DNA from: Gammaproteobacteria bacterium
Lineage (GTDB): Bacteria > Pseudomonadota > Gammaproteobacteria > Steroidobacterales > Steroidobacteraceae
DNA: 40,263 nt
NCBI GenBank assembly: GCA_028293765.1
Contig: JAQGOG010000108.1
Coordinates: 1-40,263 of the forward strand
Direction of reading: 5' to 3'
In this document: in pieces, positions 26,358 through 34,660 of the stretch
How positions within the stretch are numbered: the first letter of the stretch is position 1
How the letters are laid out: every line of letters begins with the position of its first letter
Program-made: the position numbers and the translations under genes
Notes under the pieces: generated by a model
Told to the model about the DNA's origin: nothing
Databases searched by the model: none
Seen by the model: only the letters and a program-made list of their open reading frames with translations

Positions 26358-27091
26358 GTGACGGCGGCGTCGGGCGTAACCGGGAAGGCATAGGGTGCCA
26401 ACGAGCCCGCCCGCGCTACAGCCGCGAGCGAACGGCTCGCCGCTCGATAGCACCGGGCCAGGCGGATCAGCGGAGCCAGATCCCCGGGCGCGCGCGCCAG
26501 CGCGCCGATCAGGCGCCACATATGCAGATGGCCGGCGCTGTCTGCCGCGACAGTCACGGCCTGCGGCAGAGCGTCCCGAGCGCTATCCACCACCACTCTC
26601 ACTGCGATGAACGGTAATCCTCGCGTCTGCGCCACTTCCGCAATGGCCAGGCTCTCCATGTCCACCGCTGCGGCACCTGTCTCGCGAAACAGTGCCGCTT
26701 TGTCAGCGACCGATCCGATCGCTTTTGCAGTCGTCAACAACTTTCCACGAGCCACAGGGGCCTGGGCGGCGAGCGCATCGCGCAGCCGCTCACGCCACAG
26801 GCGCGCGGTCGGAATGGTCGCACCCTGGAGCGCAATCACTTCGCTTGGCAGGAATATAGTGCCGGCGGCGAGCGCGGGATCCAGTCCTCCCGCCATGCCC
26901 CAACTCGCGAGTGCGCCTGCGCCGGCATCGATCAGGGCGCGCGCGCCAAGCGCGGCAGCGGCACTACCCATCCCACTTACGGCAAGCAGTGTGCCATCGG
27001 CTAGTGAACTGACTAGTTCATGTCGACGCGCCGCGGGCCCAAGATGGCGCGCCTCGGCCGCCAGTGCACAGACGATCCCGACGACATTCAC
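26354..27091 (-). CDS. hpnG: Adenosylhopane phosphorylase/nucleosidase HpnG
   Basis: 245-residue nucleoside phosphorylase-like protein matching HpnG, which removes adenine from adenosylhopane to give a ribosylhopane intermediate. Visible family features are an N-terminal VGIVCALAAEARHLG strand, the SGMGSAAAALGARAL glycine loop, ASWGMAGGLDP and the nucleoside-binding AVDMESLAIAEVA. The start is GTG at 27091, just one base after the shc stop (TGA-C-GTG), consistent with re-initiation. Upstream in-frame residues are antisense-like and overlap shc, so they are rejected. It is translated together with hpnA through the ATGA overlap at its end. Confidence 0.9.
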   Translation of the reverse strand: MNVVGIVCALAAEARHLGPAARRHELVSSLADGTLLAVSGMGSAAAALGARALIDAGAGALASWGMAGGLDPALAAGTIFLPSEVIALQGATIPTARLWRERLRDALAAQAPVARGKLLTTAKAIGSVADKAALFRETGAAAVDMESLAIAEVAQTRGLPFIAVRVVVDSARDALPQAVTVAADSAGHLHMWRLIGALARAPGDLAPLIRLARCYRAASRSLAAVARAGSLAPYAFPVTPDAAVT

Positions 27092-27092
27092 G

Positions 27093-29087
27093 TCAATCAG
27101 CGGCCCCGGACAGCGCGAGGTTGCGATACATCGCCAGCGCCCAGAGCGGAAAATAAGCGCAATACCCGTGATACTTGAGATAGAACACGCGCGGGAAGCC
27201 CGGCGCGGTGAAGGTTGGATCGCTCCACAGCCCGTCCGCCTGCTGAGTGCGCAATAGATAGTCGATACCGGCCCGTACGGCGTTGGAGCCAACCTCGCCG
27301 ACCGCCAGGAGCGCGAGCAGCGCCCAGGCAGTCTGGTAGGGATTGCTCACTGCCGTTTCCCCCGCCCGCGTCTGCCAGCCGTACGTGTCGTTGCTCTCGC
27401 CCCAGCCTCCGTCCGCCTTCTGCTGTCCCGTAAGCCAGGTCACAGCGCGCCGCACGGCCTCATCGTCGCGGCCAATACCGGCTTGCCCGAATGAAGTCAG
27501 CACCGACCAGGTGCCGTAGATGTAATTCGTACCCCACCGGCCAAACCATGAGCCGTCCGCGGTCTGCTCCTTGCGCAGGAAATCGATGGCGCGCGCGAGC
27601 GCTTGTTGGTCCTGCGGACGGGCGACAAGTGCCAGTGCCGTCACGACACGGGCAGTGACATCGCTCGTCGGCGGATCCAGCAGCGCGCCGTGATCCGCGA
27701 ACGGAATGAGATTCAGGTTGTAGTGAACGTTGTCGACGTCGAAGGCAGCGAATCCGCCGTTCGTACTCTGCATGCCCACCAGCCAGTCGAGGGCCCGCTG
27801 CAGGCTCTCGCTGTAGCGGGCCGGATCGCTCGCCTGGTGCATCGCCCAGACGATGACCGCTGTGTCATCAAGATCGGGGTAGTGGCCGTTGGCGAACTGG
27901 AAGGCCCAACCGCCCCCGGGGAGATTGGGACGACTGATGCGCCAGTCGCCGGGCTCGTCGAGCAGTTGCTTCGTCTTCACCCAGTCGAGGGCCCGCTCGG
28001 CAGCGGCGGTTGCAGGGGCACCGCCCTCCGCCTGCATCGCGAGTGCCGCCAACGCGCTATCCCATATCGGGGACACGCATGGCTGGCAGTAAGCGCTGGC
28101 TTCCTCGACGACCAGGAGCTTTTCCAAGGCGCGCTTTGCGGTCACGCGATGTGGGTTGTCCTGCGGATATCCGAGCAGCACCATCGCTTCCAGCGCGTTC
28201 ACCATGGCCGGAAAAATGGCGCCCAGGCCGTCCTCGGCGTTCAAGCGCTCGAGGAACCAGGTTTCGGCGCGCCGCGTGGCCAAGGCGCGCATGGCTTTGG
28301 GAATCAGCGGATCGATCATGCGGGCACAGCGATCCAACAGGAAAAATGCCCTCGCCAGCAGCCCCGAACGGCCGGCGGGCAGCTTGAAGTAGTGATGCTC
28401 CAGTTCCGGCGGCGTCGTGAACAACTCGCGGATATGCACGTTGCGTGGGTTTTTGGCGCGTGGCTTGTAGGTGCACAGGATGAACAGTGGCACCATGACC
28501 GTGCGCGACCAGTAGGACACCTTGTCGATGTGAAAGGGAAACCATCGCGGCAGGAGCATGATCTCCACCGGGATGTAGGGCACACCGCGCCAGGGTATTT
28601 GCCCAAACAACGCCAGCGCGATGCGCGTGAAAACGTTGGCTCGGGCCGCGCCGCCCCGCTCCAGAATGGCCGCGCGAGCCCTCACCATGTGAGGCGCGTC
28701 CGTGCTGTCACCCGCGAGCTTCAGGGCGTAGTAGGCTTTGACAGTGCAGCTGATATCGAGCTCGCCGCCGTAATACAAAGGCCAGCCGCCGTGCTCCGCC
28801 TGATGGGCGCGCAGGTACGCGGCGATCTTCACCTCCAGAGCCGGATCGAGCTCATCGAGGTAGTGCATCATCAAAATGTATTCGGCCGGGATCGTGCAGT
28901 CCGCTTCGAGTTCGAACAGCCAATAGCCGGCCGCGTTCTGTCGCTCAATCAGGGCGTCGCGCGCGCTCTCTACGGTGCCATCCAGCGTCGACTGCTCGAC
29001 AACCCGCTCAAAGCGCAGGGAGCGCAGCTCCGGAGAGGTCCTTTCCAGGTCGGCAACGGACTCGCGTGCGTGGGAGTTACGGTTCAA
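27093..29087 (-). CDS. shc: Squalene-hopene cyclase
   Basis: 664-residue squalene-hopene cyclase (hpnF), a monotopic membrane enzyme that turns squalene into hopene/hopanol. The catalytic DxDD motif is DLDD at residues 405-408 within HYPDLDDTAVIVW. QW repeats are scattered through both alpha-alpha barrels (for example QNAAGYWLFE, QAEHGGWPLY, STNGGFAAFD, QTADGSWFGRWG, QKADGGWGE, QQADGLWSD). The length equals the family norm. The start codon is TTG at 29087, overlapping the squalene synthase stop as TTGA, with a strong GGGAGG eight bases upstream; no ATG gives the expected N terminus. The rare start combined with coupling suggests that its level is tied to that of squalene synthase. Confidence 0.96.
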   Translation of the reverse strand: MNRNSHARESVADLERTSPELRSLRFERVVEQSTLDGTVESARDALIERQNAAGYWLFELEADCTIPAEYILMMHYLDELDPALEVKIAAYLRAHQAEHGGWPLYYGGELDISCTVKAYYALKLAGDSTDAPHMVRARAAILERGGAARANVFTRIALALFGQIPWRGVPYIPVEIMLLPRWFPFHIDKVSYWSRTVMVPLFILCTYKPRAKNPRNVHIRELFTTPPELEHHYFKLPAGRSGLLARAFFLLDRCARMIDPLIPKAMRALATRRAETWFLERLNAEDGLGAIFPAMVNALEAMVLLGYPQDNPHRVTAKRALEKLLVVEEASAYCQPCVSPIWDSALAALAMQAEGGAPATAAAERALDWVKTKQLLDEPGDWRISRPNLPGGGWAFQFANGHYPDLDDTAVIVWAMHQASDPARYSESLQRALDWLVGMQSTNGGFAAFDVDNVHYNLNLIPFADHGALLDPPTSDVTARVVTALALVARPQDQQALARAIDFLRKEQTADGSWFGRWGTNYIYGTWSVLTSFGQAGIGRDDEAVRRAVTWLTGQQKADGGWGESNDTYGWQTRAGETAVSNPYQTAWALLALLAVGEVGSNAVRAGIDYLLRTQQADGLWSDPTFTAPGFPRVFYLKYHGYCAYFPLWALAMYRNLALSGAAD

Positions 29088-30238
29088 TGCCCGGACCTCC
29101 CTTCAGATCGGCGCGCGGAGCGCTCCAGCGAAACAGGAGGTGCGCTCGGCCCGCATTCCGCCGCGGCCGCAGCGGCGAGGTGCAACGCCGGCCGCGCCGG
29201 GTGATCCACCATCGCAGGGGCCGCGAGCGGTAGGCCCCGGGCAGCCCAGTCGAAAAGCCTCTTGAGCATCCAGTCGCTGCGCACCGTGAGGTTGGTGGAT
29301 ATCTGGGTCACCGCAACCGCCGTATGCGACACCTTCACCTGCGCGCCGCTCGTAAAGCCAGGAGTGTCTGCAATCTTGCGCAGCGTGAGTACCGCCAGCC
29401 CTATGGCCCACAGGCAGAAGCGCCGAATGCCCCCCTCCTCGCCGGGAATCAGCAGCGTGAACGACAGGGCGTTGCGCAGGTGGGCATGAGCCACGCCGAC
29501 GAGCTCGCGCATGCCCGCATCGAAGCGCGAATCGCCGTGTCCCGCGGACAGCTGCGCAAGATCGATTCCGTAACGGCTGAAGACTTCCTGCGGCAGCCAG
29601 CAGGCGCCCCGGCTGCGATCCTCCCAGACATCCTTCAGGATATTCGTCATCTGCAGACCTTGCGCGAACGAGACCGCAAGCTCGTGCAACGGACCGCGCT
29701 GCAGCCTGACTGTTGCGGAATAGCTGCAGAAAAGTTCGGTGAGCATCTGTCCCACAACCCCGGCAACGTAATAGCAGTAATCGTCTAAATCGGTCGAATG
29801 GGGCAAACCGCGCAGGCTGGCCGTTTGCTGGAATTGATGCATGCCGTTGCACATCACTTCGACGCAGCGTTGGATCGCGATGCGCTGCTGCTCATCCAGA
29901 CGCGCCGTCACCGCGACGACTCGTCCCATGTTGAGTATCAGATCGCGCTCGGCCGCCAACGTCCGCTCCGACAGCTGCGGAGCGATATCCTGAGCCAACT
30001 GCGCTGCGTCCTCCCTACCGCACACCACCTTTACAAACCGCTGCAGCAACACGAGGGTCGCGGCGGCCGACGGCGCCGTCTCATCTTCTATGGTGTCGGC
30101 GATGCGGCACAGCAGATAAGCATTGGTCACAGGGGTTCGCAGCGCCGGGGGCAGCTGCGGGATCGTCAGCGCAAACGTCCGCGATACGTGCGGCAGCACC
30201 CGATCCTGGTAGCCCTCGTCGGAAATACTCGAATCCAT
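29084..30238 (-). CDS. sqs: Squalene synthase (one-enzyme SQS type)
   Basis: Squalene/phytoene synthase family protein of about 384 residues that condenses two farnesyl diphosphates. SRTFALTIPQLPPAL, the first Asp-rich motif LLCRIADTIEDE, DYCYYVAGVVGQMLTELF and the second Asp motif TNILKDVWEDR resemble complete squalene synthases more than the split HpnC/HpnD proteins, and no hpnC or hpnE lies nearby. The enzyme therefore probably performs both condensation and NADPH reduction. There is a Pro/Ala/Arg-rich C-terminal tail without a clear membrane anchor. ATG 30238 (MDSSISDEG) is chosen; ATG 30259 is an alternative and neither has a strong ribosome-binding site. First gene of the hopanoid operon, divergent from dxs. 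Confidence 0.88.
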   Translation of the reverse strand: MDSSISDEGYQDRVLPHVSRTFALTIPQLPPALRTPVTNAYLLCRIADTIEDETAPSAAATLVLLQRFVKVVCGREDAAQLAQDIAPQLSERTLAAERDLILNMGRVVAVTARLDEQQRIAIQRCVEVMCNGMHQFQQTASLRGLPHSTDLDDYCYYVAGVVGQMLTELFCSYSATVRLQRGPLHELAVSFAQGLQMTNILKDVWEDRSRGACWLPQEVFSRYGIDLAQLSAGHGDSRFDAGMRELVGVAHAHLRNALSFTLLIPGEEGGIRRFCLWAIGLAVLTLRKIADTPGFTSGAQVKVSHTAVAVTQISTNLTVRSDWMLKRLFDWAARGLPLAAPAMVDHPARPALHLAAAAAAECGPSAPPVSLERSARRSEGRSGH

Positions 30239-30285
30239 TTGGACAGTGTCTCGCGACATCGTACGGATAACACCAGTCAAACAAA

Positions 30286-30298
30286 GTACCTTTGGTAC
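30286..30298. repeat. Palindrome GTACC-TTT-GGTAC upstream of sqs
   Basis: A perfect inverted repeat with 5-bp arms and a 3-bp centre, 48-60 bp upstream of the chosen sqs start. The flanks extend it as partial repeats (CAAAG before, CAAAG after). The size and position suit the operator of a dimeric repressor acting on the hopanoid operon, but no regulator gene is adjacent. Confidence 0.4.
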
Positions 30299-30535
30299 AA
30301 AGTGCTTGCCCACCCGCCCGCAGGCCGTTTGGGTTTCGCGCACGTCATGGCCTCGGGGGCGCCTGATTTACCTTGTTGCGCCTAAAGGCGGGGTTAGCCG
30401 CCCGGGCTGATGCGGACTTTACCATGCAATCATTCGGCTAAGTTCCACCCCTTTAGAGCGATACCGGCCGCGGGCCGCGCACTTATCCACAGGCTCGCAT
30501 ACCTAAGGGCACGCCAAGCGCCCCGTGCTTGTGGG

Positions 30536-30541
30536 TATACT
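30536..30541 (+). promoter_or_regulatory. -10 element of a possibly leaderless dxs promoter
   Basis: TATACT matches the -10 consensus at five of six positions and ends only seven bases before the dxs ATG. Transcription would begin about at the A of the start codon, and no ribosome-binding site lies between. No good -35 hexamer is visible at 16-18 bp, which lowers confidence. Confidence 0.4.
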
Positions 30542-30548
30542 GCGACTG

Positions 30549-32450
30549 ATGACCGATAAGTATCCGCTGCTCAGCAGCCTCGATTCACCCGCGGATCTGC
30601 GCCGATTGTCCGTCACGAGGCTACCGGAACTCGCCGCGGAACTACGGCAGTTCCTGATACACGGCATCAGTGGCCGCGGGGGCCATTTTGCCTCGGGTCT
30701 TGGCACGGTCGAGCTGACGATTGCCCTGCATTACGTCTACGACACGCCGCGCGACCGGCTGGTCTGGGACGTTGGGCACCAAGCCTATCCGCACAAGGTG
30801 CTTACCGGCCGGCGCGAGCGTCTGTCTTCTATCAAGCAGCCCGGCGGGCTGGCCCCCTTCCCCAGCCGCACCGAAAGCGAGTACGACACCTTCGGTGTGG
30901 GCCACTCCAGCACCTCCATAAGCGCCGCACTTGGTATGGCCACCGCTGCAGCCCAGCTAGGCGACAGCCGTCGCGCCGTGGCAGTGATCGGCGACGGCGC
31001 CCTGACGGCCGGCATGGCCTTCGAGGCGCTGAATCACGCGGGCTCATTGCCGACGGACCTGCTGGTGGTTCTGAACGATAACAACATGTCCATCTCCGAG
31101 AACGTGGGCGCCCTGTCGAACCACTTCGCGCGGGCGCTCTCGGGTCGGGTCTACGCGCACCTGCGCGAGAGCGGCAAGAAAATCCTGAGTCAAATGCCCA
31201 CCGTGCGAGAGTTGGCGCGCCGCTCTGAGGAGCACTTGAAAGGAATGGTGTTGCCCGGGACGCTGTTCGAGGAAATGGGCTTCAACTACATCGGTCCCGT
31301 GGACGGCCACGACGTCAATGCGCTCGTCAAAACGCTGCAGAACGTGCGCAAGCTGCACGGACCACAGTTGCTGCACGTAGTAACCCGCAAGGGCAAGGGC
31401 TATGCTCCCGCGGAAGCCGATCCGATCAAGTGGCACGGCCCGGGGCCGTTCGACCCTGCGAGCGGCACGCTCTTCAAGGAGAAGAGCACGGGACCTTCGT
31501 ATTCGCAGATCTTCGGCCAGTGGCTGTGCGACATCGCCGCAGCCGATCCGAAGATCATCGGCATCACTCCGGCCATGCGCGAAGGGTCTGGGTTGGTGGA
31601 ATTCTCGAAGCGCTTTCCGGAGCGCTACTTCGACGTGGCAATTGCGGAGCAGCATGCGGTGACCTTCGCCGCCGGCCTGGCGACTGAGGGGCTGAAGCCG
31701 GTCGTCGCGATCTATTCGACATTTCTACAGCGCGCCTACGACCAGTTGATTCACGACGTGGCTCTCCAGCAGCTGCCCGTCGTGTTCGCCGTCGACCGGG
31801 CCGGGCTCGTCGGCAGCGACGGCGCGACCCACCAGGGCAATTACGATCTGAGCTATCTGCGCTGCATACCGAACCTCGTGATCATGGCGCCAGCGGATGA
31901 GAACGAATGCCGCCAGATGCTGTACACCGCGAGCACGCTCTGCGGTCCCGCGGTCGTGCGCTATCCACGGGGCACCGGGCCGGGTGTTTCCGTGGCCGCG
32001 CAGATGACCGCATTGCCAGTGGGACGCGCCCAGATTCGCCGCGAAGGACGTAGCGGTCTCGCGTTGCTCGTGTTCGGCACGCTCCTCGAGGCCGCGCAAA
32101 AGATCGCTGAGCGGCTCGATGCCACGCTCGTCAACATGCGCTTCGTGAAACCGCTCGATGAGGAGCTCGTGATCGATGTGGTTGGCCGCCATCGGGCAAT
32201 CGTCACCATCGAGGAGAACGCCACCGCGGGGGGGGCGGGTTCCGCTGTCGGTGAGGTGTTGGCCGCGGGTGGCCTACTGGTACCGCGCCTGCAGCTCGGC
32301 ATACCGGATCGATTCATCGAACATGGCTCGCGCGAGAGTTGTCTGGCTGCTGCGGGCCTCGATGCGACGGGGTTGAGTGCTAGTGTCGAGCGCTGGTGGG
32401 CGCTGCAGAACCAGGAGCAGGAGTGTCTGCGGTCAGCTTGCGGAAGCTAG
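30549..32450 (+). CDS. dxs: 1-deoxy-D-xylulose-5-phosphate synthase
   Basis: 633-residue thiamine-diphosphate enzyme making DXP from pyruvate and glyceraldehyde-3-phosphate, the first step of the MEP isoprenoid pathway. Signatures: [15 protein letters not shown] near the N terminus, [13 protein letters not shown], the ThDP motif [20 protein letters not shown] ending at NDNNMSIS, catalytic glutamate in [15 protein letters not shown], and [15 protein letters not shown]. The length is normal. ATG 30549 ([11 protein letters not shown]) is chosen over in-frame starts further upstream because the family begins here; there is no Shine-Dalgarno sequence. It lies between the two hopanoid operons, so local DXP supply is linked to hopanoid synthesis. 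Confidence 0.96.
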   Translation: MTDKYPLLSSLDSPADLRRLSVTRLPELAAELRQFLIHGISGRGGHFASGLGTVELTIALHYVYDTPRDRLVWDVGHQAYPHKVLTGRRERLSSIKQPGGLAPFPSRTESEYDTFGVGHSSTSISAALGMATAAAQLGDSRRAVAVIGDGALTAGMAFEALNHAGSLPTDLLVVLNDNNMSISENVGALSNHFARALSGRVYAHLRESGKKILSQMPTVRELARRSEEHLKGMVLPGTLFEEMGFNYIGPVDGHDVNALVKTLQNVRKLHGPQLLHVVTRKGKGYAPAEADPIKWHGPGPFDPASGTLFKEKSTGPSYSQIFGQWLCDIAAADPKIIGITPAMREGSGLVEFSKRFPERYFDVAIAEQHAVTFAAGLATEGLKPVVAIYSTFLQRAYDQLIHDVALQQLPVVFAVDRAGLVGSDGATHQGNYDLSYLRCIPNLVIMAPADENECRQMLYTASTLCGPAVVRYPRGTGPGVSVAAQMTALPVGRAQIRREGRSGLALLVFGTLLEAAQKIAERLDATLVNMRFVKPLDEELVIDVVGRHRAIVTIEENATAGGAGSAVGEVLAAGGLLVPRLQLGIPDRFIEHGSRESCLAAAGLDATGLSASVERWWALQNQEQECLRSACGS

Positions 32451-32465
32451 CGGATTGCCGCAAGC
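32436..32465 (+). terminator. Hairpin spanning the dxs stop codon
   Basis: A perfect 8-bp inverted repeat, GCTTGCGG at 32436-32443 and CCGCAAGC at 32458-32465, with a 14-base loop that contains the dxs TAG. It is followed by GTTTCC, not a full T-run. It may end dxs transcription before the converging ispA gene (stop 67 bp further on). Confidence 0.4.
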
Positions 32466-32517
32466 GTTTCCGGCCGCGGCGCAAACCCCTTGTTGGAACG
32501 GGCGCCCGACCTGACGG

Positions 32518-33462
32518 TCAATAACGCCGCGCGAGCAACCAGTCCGCCAGCGAGCGCAGCAGGCCCGCCCTAGGCCCCAACGGCGCGAGGGCATCGAAAG
32601 CCTGCGCGTGCAGCAGGCGCACTCGCTCCTGCGACGCCTCGATTCCAATGGCGGATACATGGGTGGGTTTCGAGCGCTCGCTGTCGGCGCCCGTCGCTTT
32701 GCCCAGGGTCGTCACATCGCCGAGCACGTCCAGGAGATCGTCCTGAATCTGGAAGGCCAGCCCGATCGGATTCACGAAACCGGCCAGGGCGTGCTGCCAA
32801 CGGGGATCGAGCGACGGCATGCAGGCCGCTGCCATCATCACGCTGACGCGGATGAGAGCACCCGTCTTACGCGCATGCATTTCCTCCACCTGCACCAGAT
32901 CGAGTTGCTTGCCCAGCGCGGCGAGGTCGATTGCCTGGCCTCCGGCCATGCCAAAGGTGCCACTCGCCTCAGCCAGCAGGTCGACCAACCGTAAGCGGAT
33001 CGCCGGCGCGGCGGGCAGCGCGGGATCGCGGGCCAACACCTGGAATGCCAGGGTCTGCAGCGCATCCCCTACCAGTACCGCCGTCGCCTCATCAAAAGCC
33101 TTGTGGCACGTGGGGCGGCCGCGGCGTAGATCGTCGTCGTCCATCGCCGGAAGATCATCGTGTACCAGCGAGTACACGTGCACCAGCTCGATGGCGCAGG
33201 CCGCTGCCTCGACTTCGTCTTCGGTCAGTCCGACAGCGTGGGCCGTGGCAAACACCAACGCGGGTCGGATCCGCTTGCCGCCACCCAATACACTGTAGCG
33301 CATGGCCTCATGCAAGCGTCCCGGCAACACATCAGGCCCGGGCAGCCGCGCCGCCAACGCCGACTCCATGCGCGCCTGCCAGGATTCGAGCTGCACGCGA
33401 AAGGCATCACGCGTTGCGGATTTGCCCTGTGTCGCATGCCGGGCTGACAGTGCGCTGTTCAC
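32518..33462 (-). CDS. ispA: Farnesyl diphosphate synthase
   Basis: 314-residue short-chain trans-prenyltransferase producing farnesyl diphosphate, the substrate of squalene synthase. The first Asp-rich motif is DDLPAMD at residues 102-108 with the following DDDLRRGRPT, and the second is QIQDDLLDVLGD. The chain-length region before the first motif (ELVHVYSLVHDD) has the small/aromatic residues typical of bacterial IspA. GGGKRIRPALV binds the diphosphate. The start is GTG at 33462 with GTGGAAG upstream at a slightly long distance. Last gene of the idi-hpnH-ispA operon. Note that xseB, usually before ispA, is not here, so this is a hopanoid-dedicated context. Confidence 0.94.
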   Translation of the reverse strand: MNSALSARHATQGKSATRDAFRVQLESWQARMESALAARLPGPDVLPGRLHEAMRYSVLGGGKRIRPALVFATAHAVGLTEDEVEAAACAIELVHVYSLVHDDLPAMDDDDLRRGRPTCHKAFDEATAVLVGDALQTLAFQVLARDPALPAAPAIRLRLVDLLAEASGTFGMAGGQAIDLAALGKQLDLVQVEEMHARKTGALIRVSVMMAAACMPSLDPRWQHALAGFVNPIGLAFQIQDDLLDVLGDVTTLGKATGADSERSKPTHVSAIGIEASQERVRLLHAQAFDALAPLGPRAGLLRSLADWLLARRY

Positions 33463-33496
33463 GCCCGAGCTTCCACCGCCGACAAACGCATGATTC

Positions 33497-34657
33497 TCAT
33501 TGCAGCCTCGAAGGAGCGTCGGGTTCGCGATTCGAGCGCTTAATATCGGCCACAGCTACTGTCGCGACCGTGTGCCGCACGCCTCCCTCGGCGTCGTACA
33601 CAACCGGCAGGTCGGGGGCCATCGGCCCCGTAAGCTGCGGTCCACGCAGAGCCGCTTTCAGCGCCTTGAACGGGTGAGCGAAGGCGTCATCCACCGCCGT
33701 ACCCTCGAACCCGCAGTGAGCCATGCAGTTGTCGCAGGCGGGGTTGCGGCCCACGCCGTACTTCTCCCACTCTGTATCTGCCATCAGAGACTCGAAGGTG
33801 GGCGCGTAGCCTTCATCGGTGAGCAGGTAACAGGGGCGCTGCCAGCCAAAGATGTTGTAGGTAGGCGTGCTCCACGGGGTGCACTGGTACGCCTGGTTAC
33901 CCGCCAGGAAGTCCAGAAACAGGCCGGAGTGGTTGAAGGACCAGCGGCTGCGGGAACCGCCGTTCTTCTTGCCACGCTTGAAAATCTCGCGGAACAGTCG
34001 CTTGCTGGCACTGCGACCGAGGAAAACGTCCTGCCGCGGCGCGTGGTGATAGCTGTATCCCGGCGAAACCATGATGCCTTCGATACCCAGCGCCATCGCC
34101 TCATCGAAGAAAGTGGCGACGTGGTCCGGGTCCTCACCGCTGAACAGCGTGCAGTTGATCGTGACGCGAAAGCCCTTGCTACGCGCCAGCTTGATTGCGG
34201 CAACCGCTTTGTCGAAGACACCTTCCTGGCACACGGACTCGTCGTGACGCTCACGGCTGCCGTCGAGATGAATGGAGAACGTCAGGTAGGGCGACGGCTC
34301 GTATTCATGGATGTGCTTGGGCAAAAGAATGGCATTCGTACACAGATAGACGAATTTTTTGCGGGCCACGATGCCCGCGACGATCTGCGGCATCTCCTTG
34401 TGGATCAGCGGCTCGCCGCCGGGGATGGACACCATCGGGGCATCGCATTCGTCCACCGCGCGCAGTGCGTCCGCCACACTCAGGCGCTTTTGCAGAATTT
34501 CCTTCGGATGGTCGATCTTACCGCAGCCCGAACAGGCGAGATTGCATTGGAACAACGGTTCCAGCATCAGCACCAGCGGATAGCGCTTCACGCCGCGCAG
34601 CTTGCGCCCGGCGATGTACCGTCCAACACGGTACGCTTGGAGTAACGGGACGCCCAA
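33497..34657 (-). CDS. hpnH: Adenosylhopane synthase HpnH (radical SAM)
   Basis: 386-residue radical-SAM enzyme HpnH, which adds a 5'-deoxyadenosyl group to diploptene to start the C35 side chain. The cluster-binding CxxxCxxC is Cys38, Cys42 and Cys45 in CNLACSGCGKIDHP. MVSIPGGEPLIHKEM is the GGE SAM motif, and the C-terminal NPACDNCMAHCGFEG supplies extra cysteines typical of HpnH. The start codon is TTG at 34657, three bases after the idi stop, with AGGAG about ten bases upstream; the N terminus GVPLLQAYRVGRYI agrees with the family. It acts upstream of HpnG, which is encoded in the other operon. Confidence 0.95.
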   Translation of the reverse strand: MGVPLLQAYRVGRYIAGRKLRGVKRYPLVLMLEPLFQCNLACSGCGKIDHPKEILQKRLSVADALRAVDECDAPMVSIPGGEPLIHKEMPQIVAGIVARKKFVYLCTNAILLPKHIHEYEPSPYLTFSIHLDGSRERHDESVCQEGVFDKAVAAIKLARSKGFRVTINCTLFSGEDPDHVATFFDEAMALGIEGIMVSPGYSYHHAPRQDVFLGRSASKRLFREIFKRGKKNGGSRSRWSFNHSGLFLDFLAGNQAYQCTPWSTPTYNIFGWQRPCYLLTDEGYAPTFESLMADTEWEKYGVGRNPACDNCMAHCGFEGTAVDDAFAHPFKALKAALRGPQLTGPMAPDLPVVYDAEGGVRHTVATVAVADIKRSNREPDAPSRLQ

Positions 34658-34660
34658 ACT

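Larger units (their letters stand above)
30239..30548. promoter_or_regulatory. Divergent sqs/dxs control region
   Basis: A 310-bp region carrying promoters for the hopanoid operon (leftward) and dxs (rightward). It contains an odd palindrome (GTACC-TTT-GGTAC) close to sqs, a CGCC-TAAA-GGCG hairpin at 30379-30390, a perfect DnaA-box match TTATCCACA at 30483-30491, and a -10-like TATACT directly before dxs. No coding sequence is visible. Confidence 0.5.

Noticed and set aside
27603..29204. Long plus-strand open frame opposite squalene-hopene cyclase
   Set aside because: Shadow of the cyclase; no recognisable domain and no ribosome-binding site.
33500..34645. Long plus-strand open frame opposite hpnH
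   Set aside because: Antisense shadow; the radical-SAM cysteines and the operon context place the gene on the minus strand.
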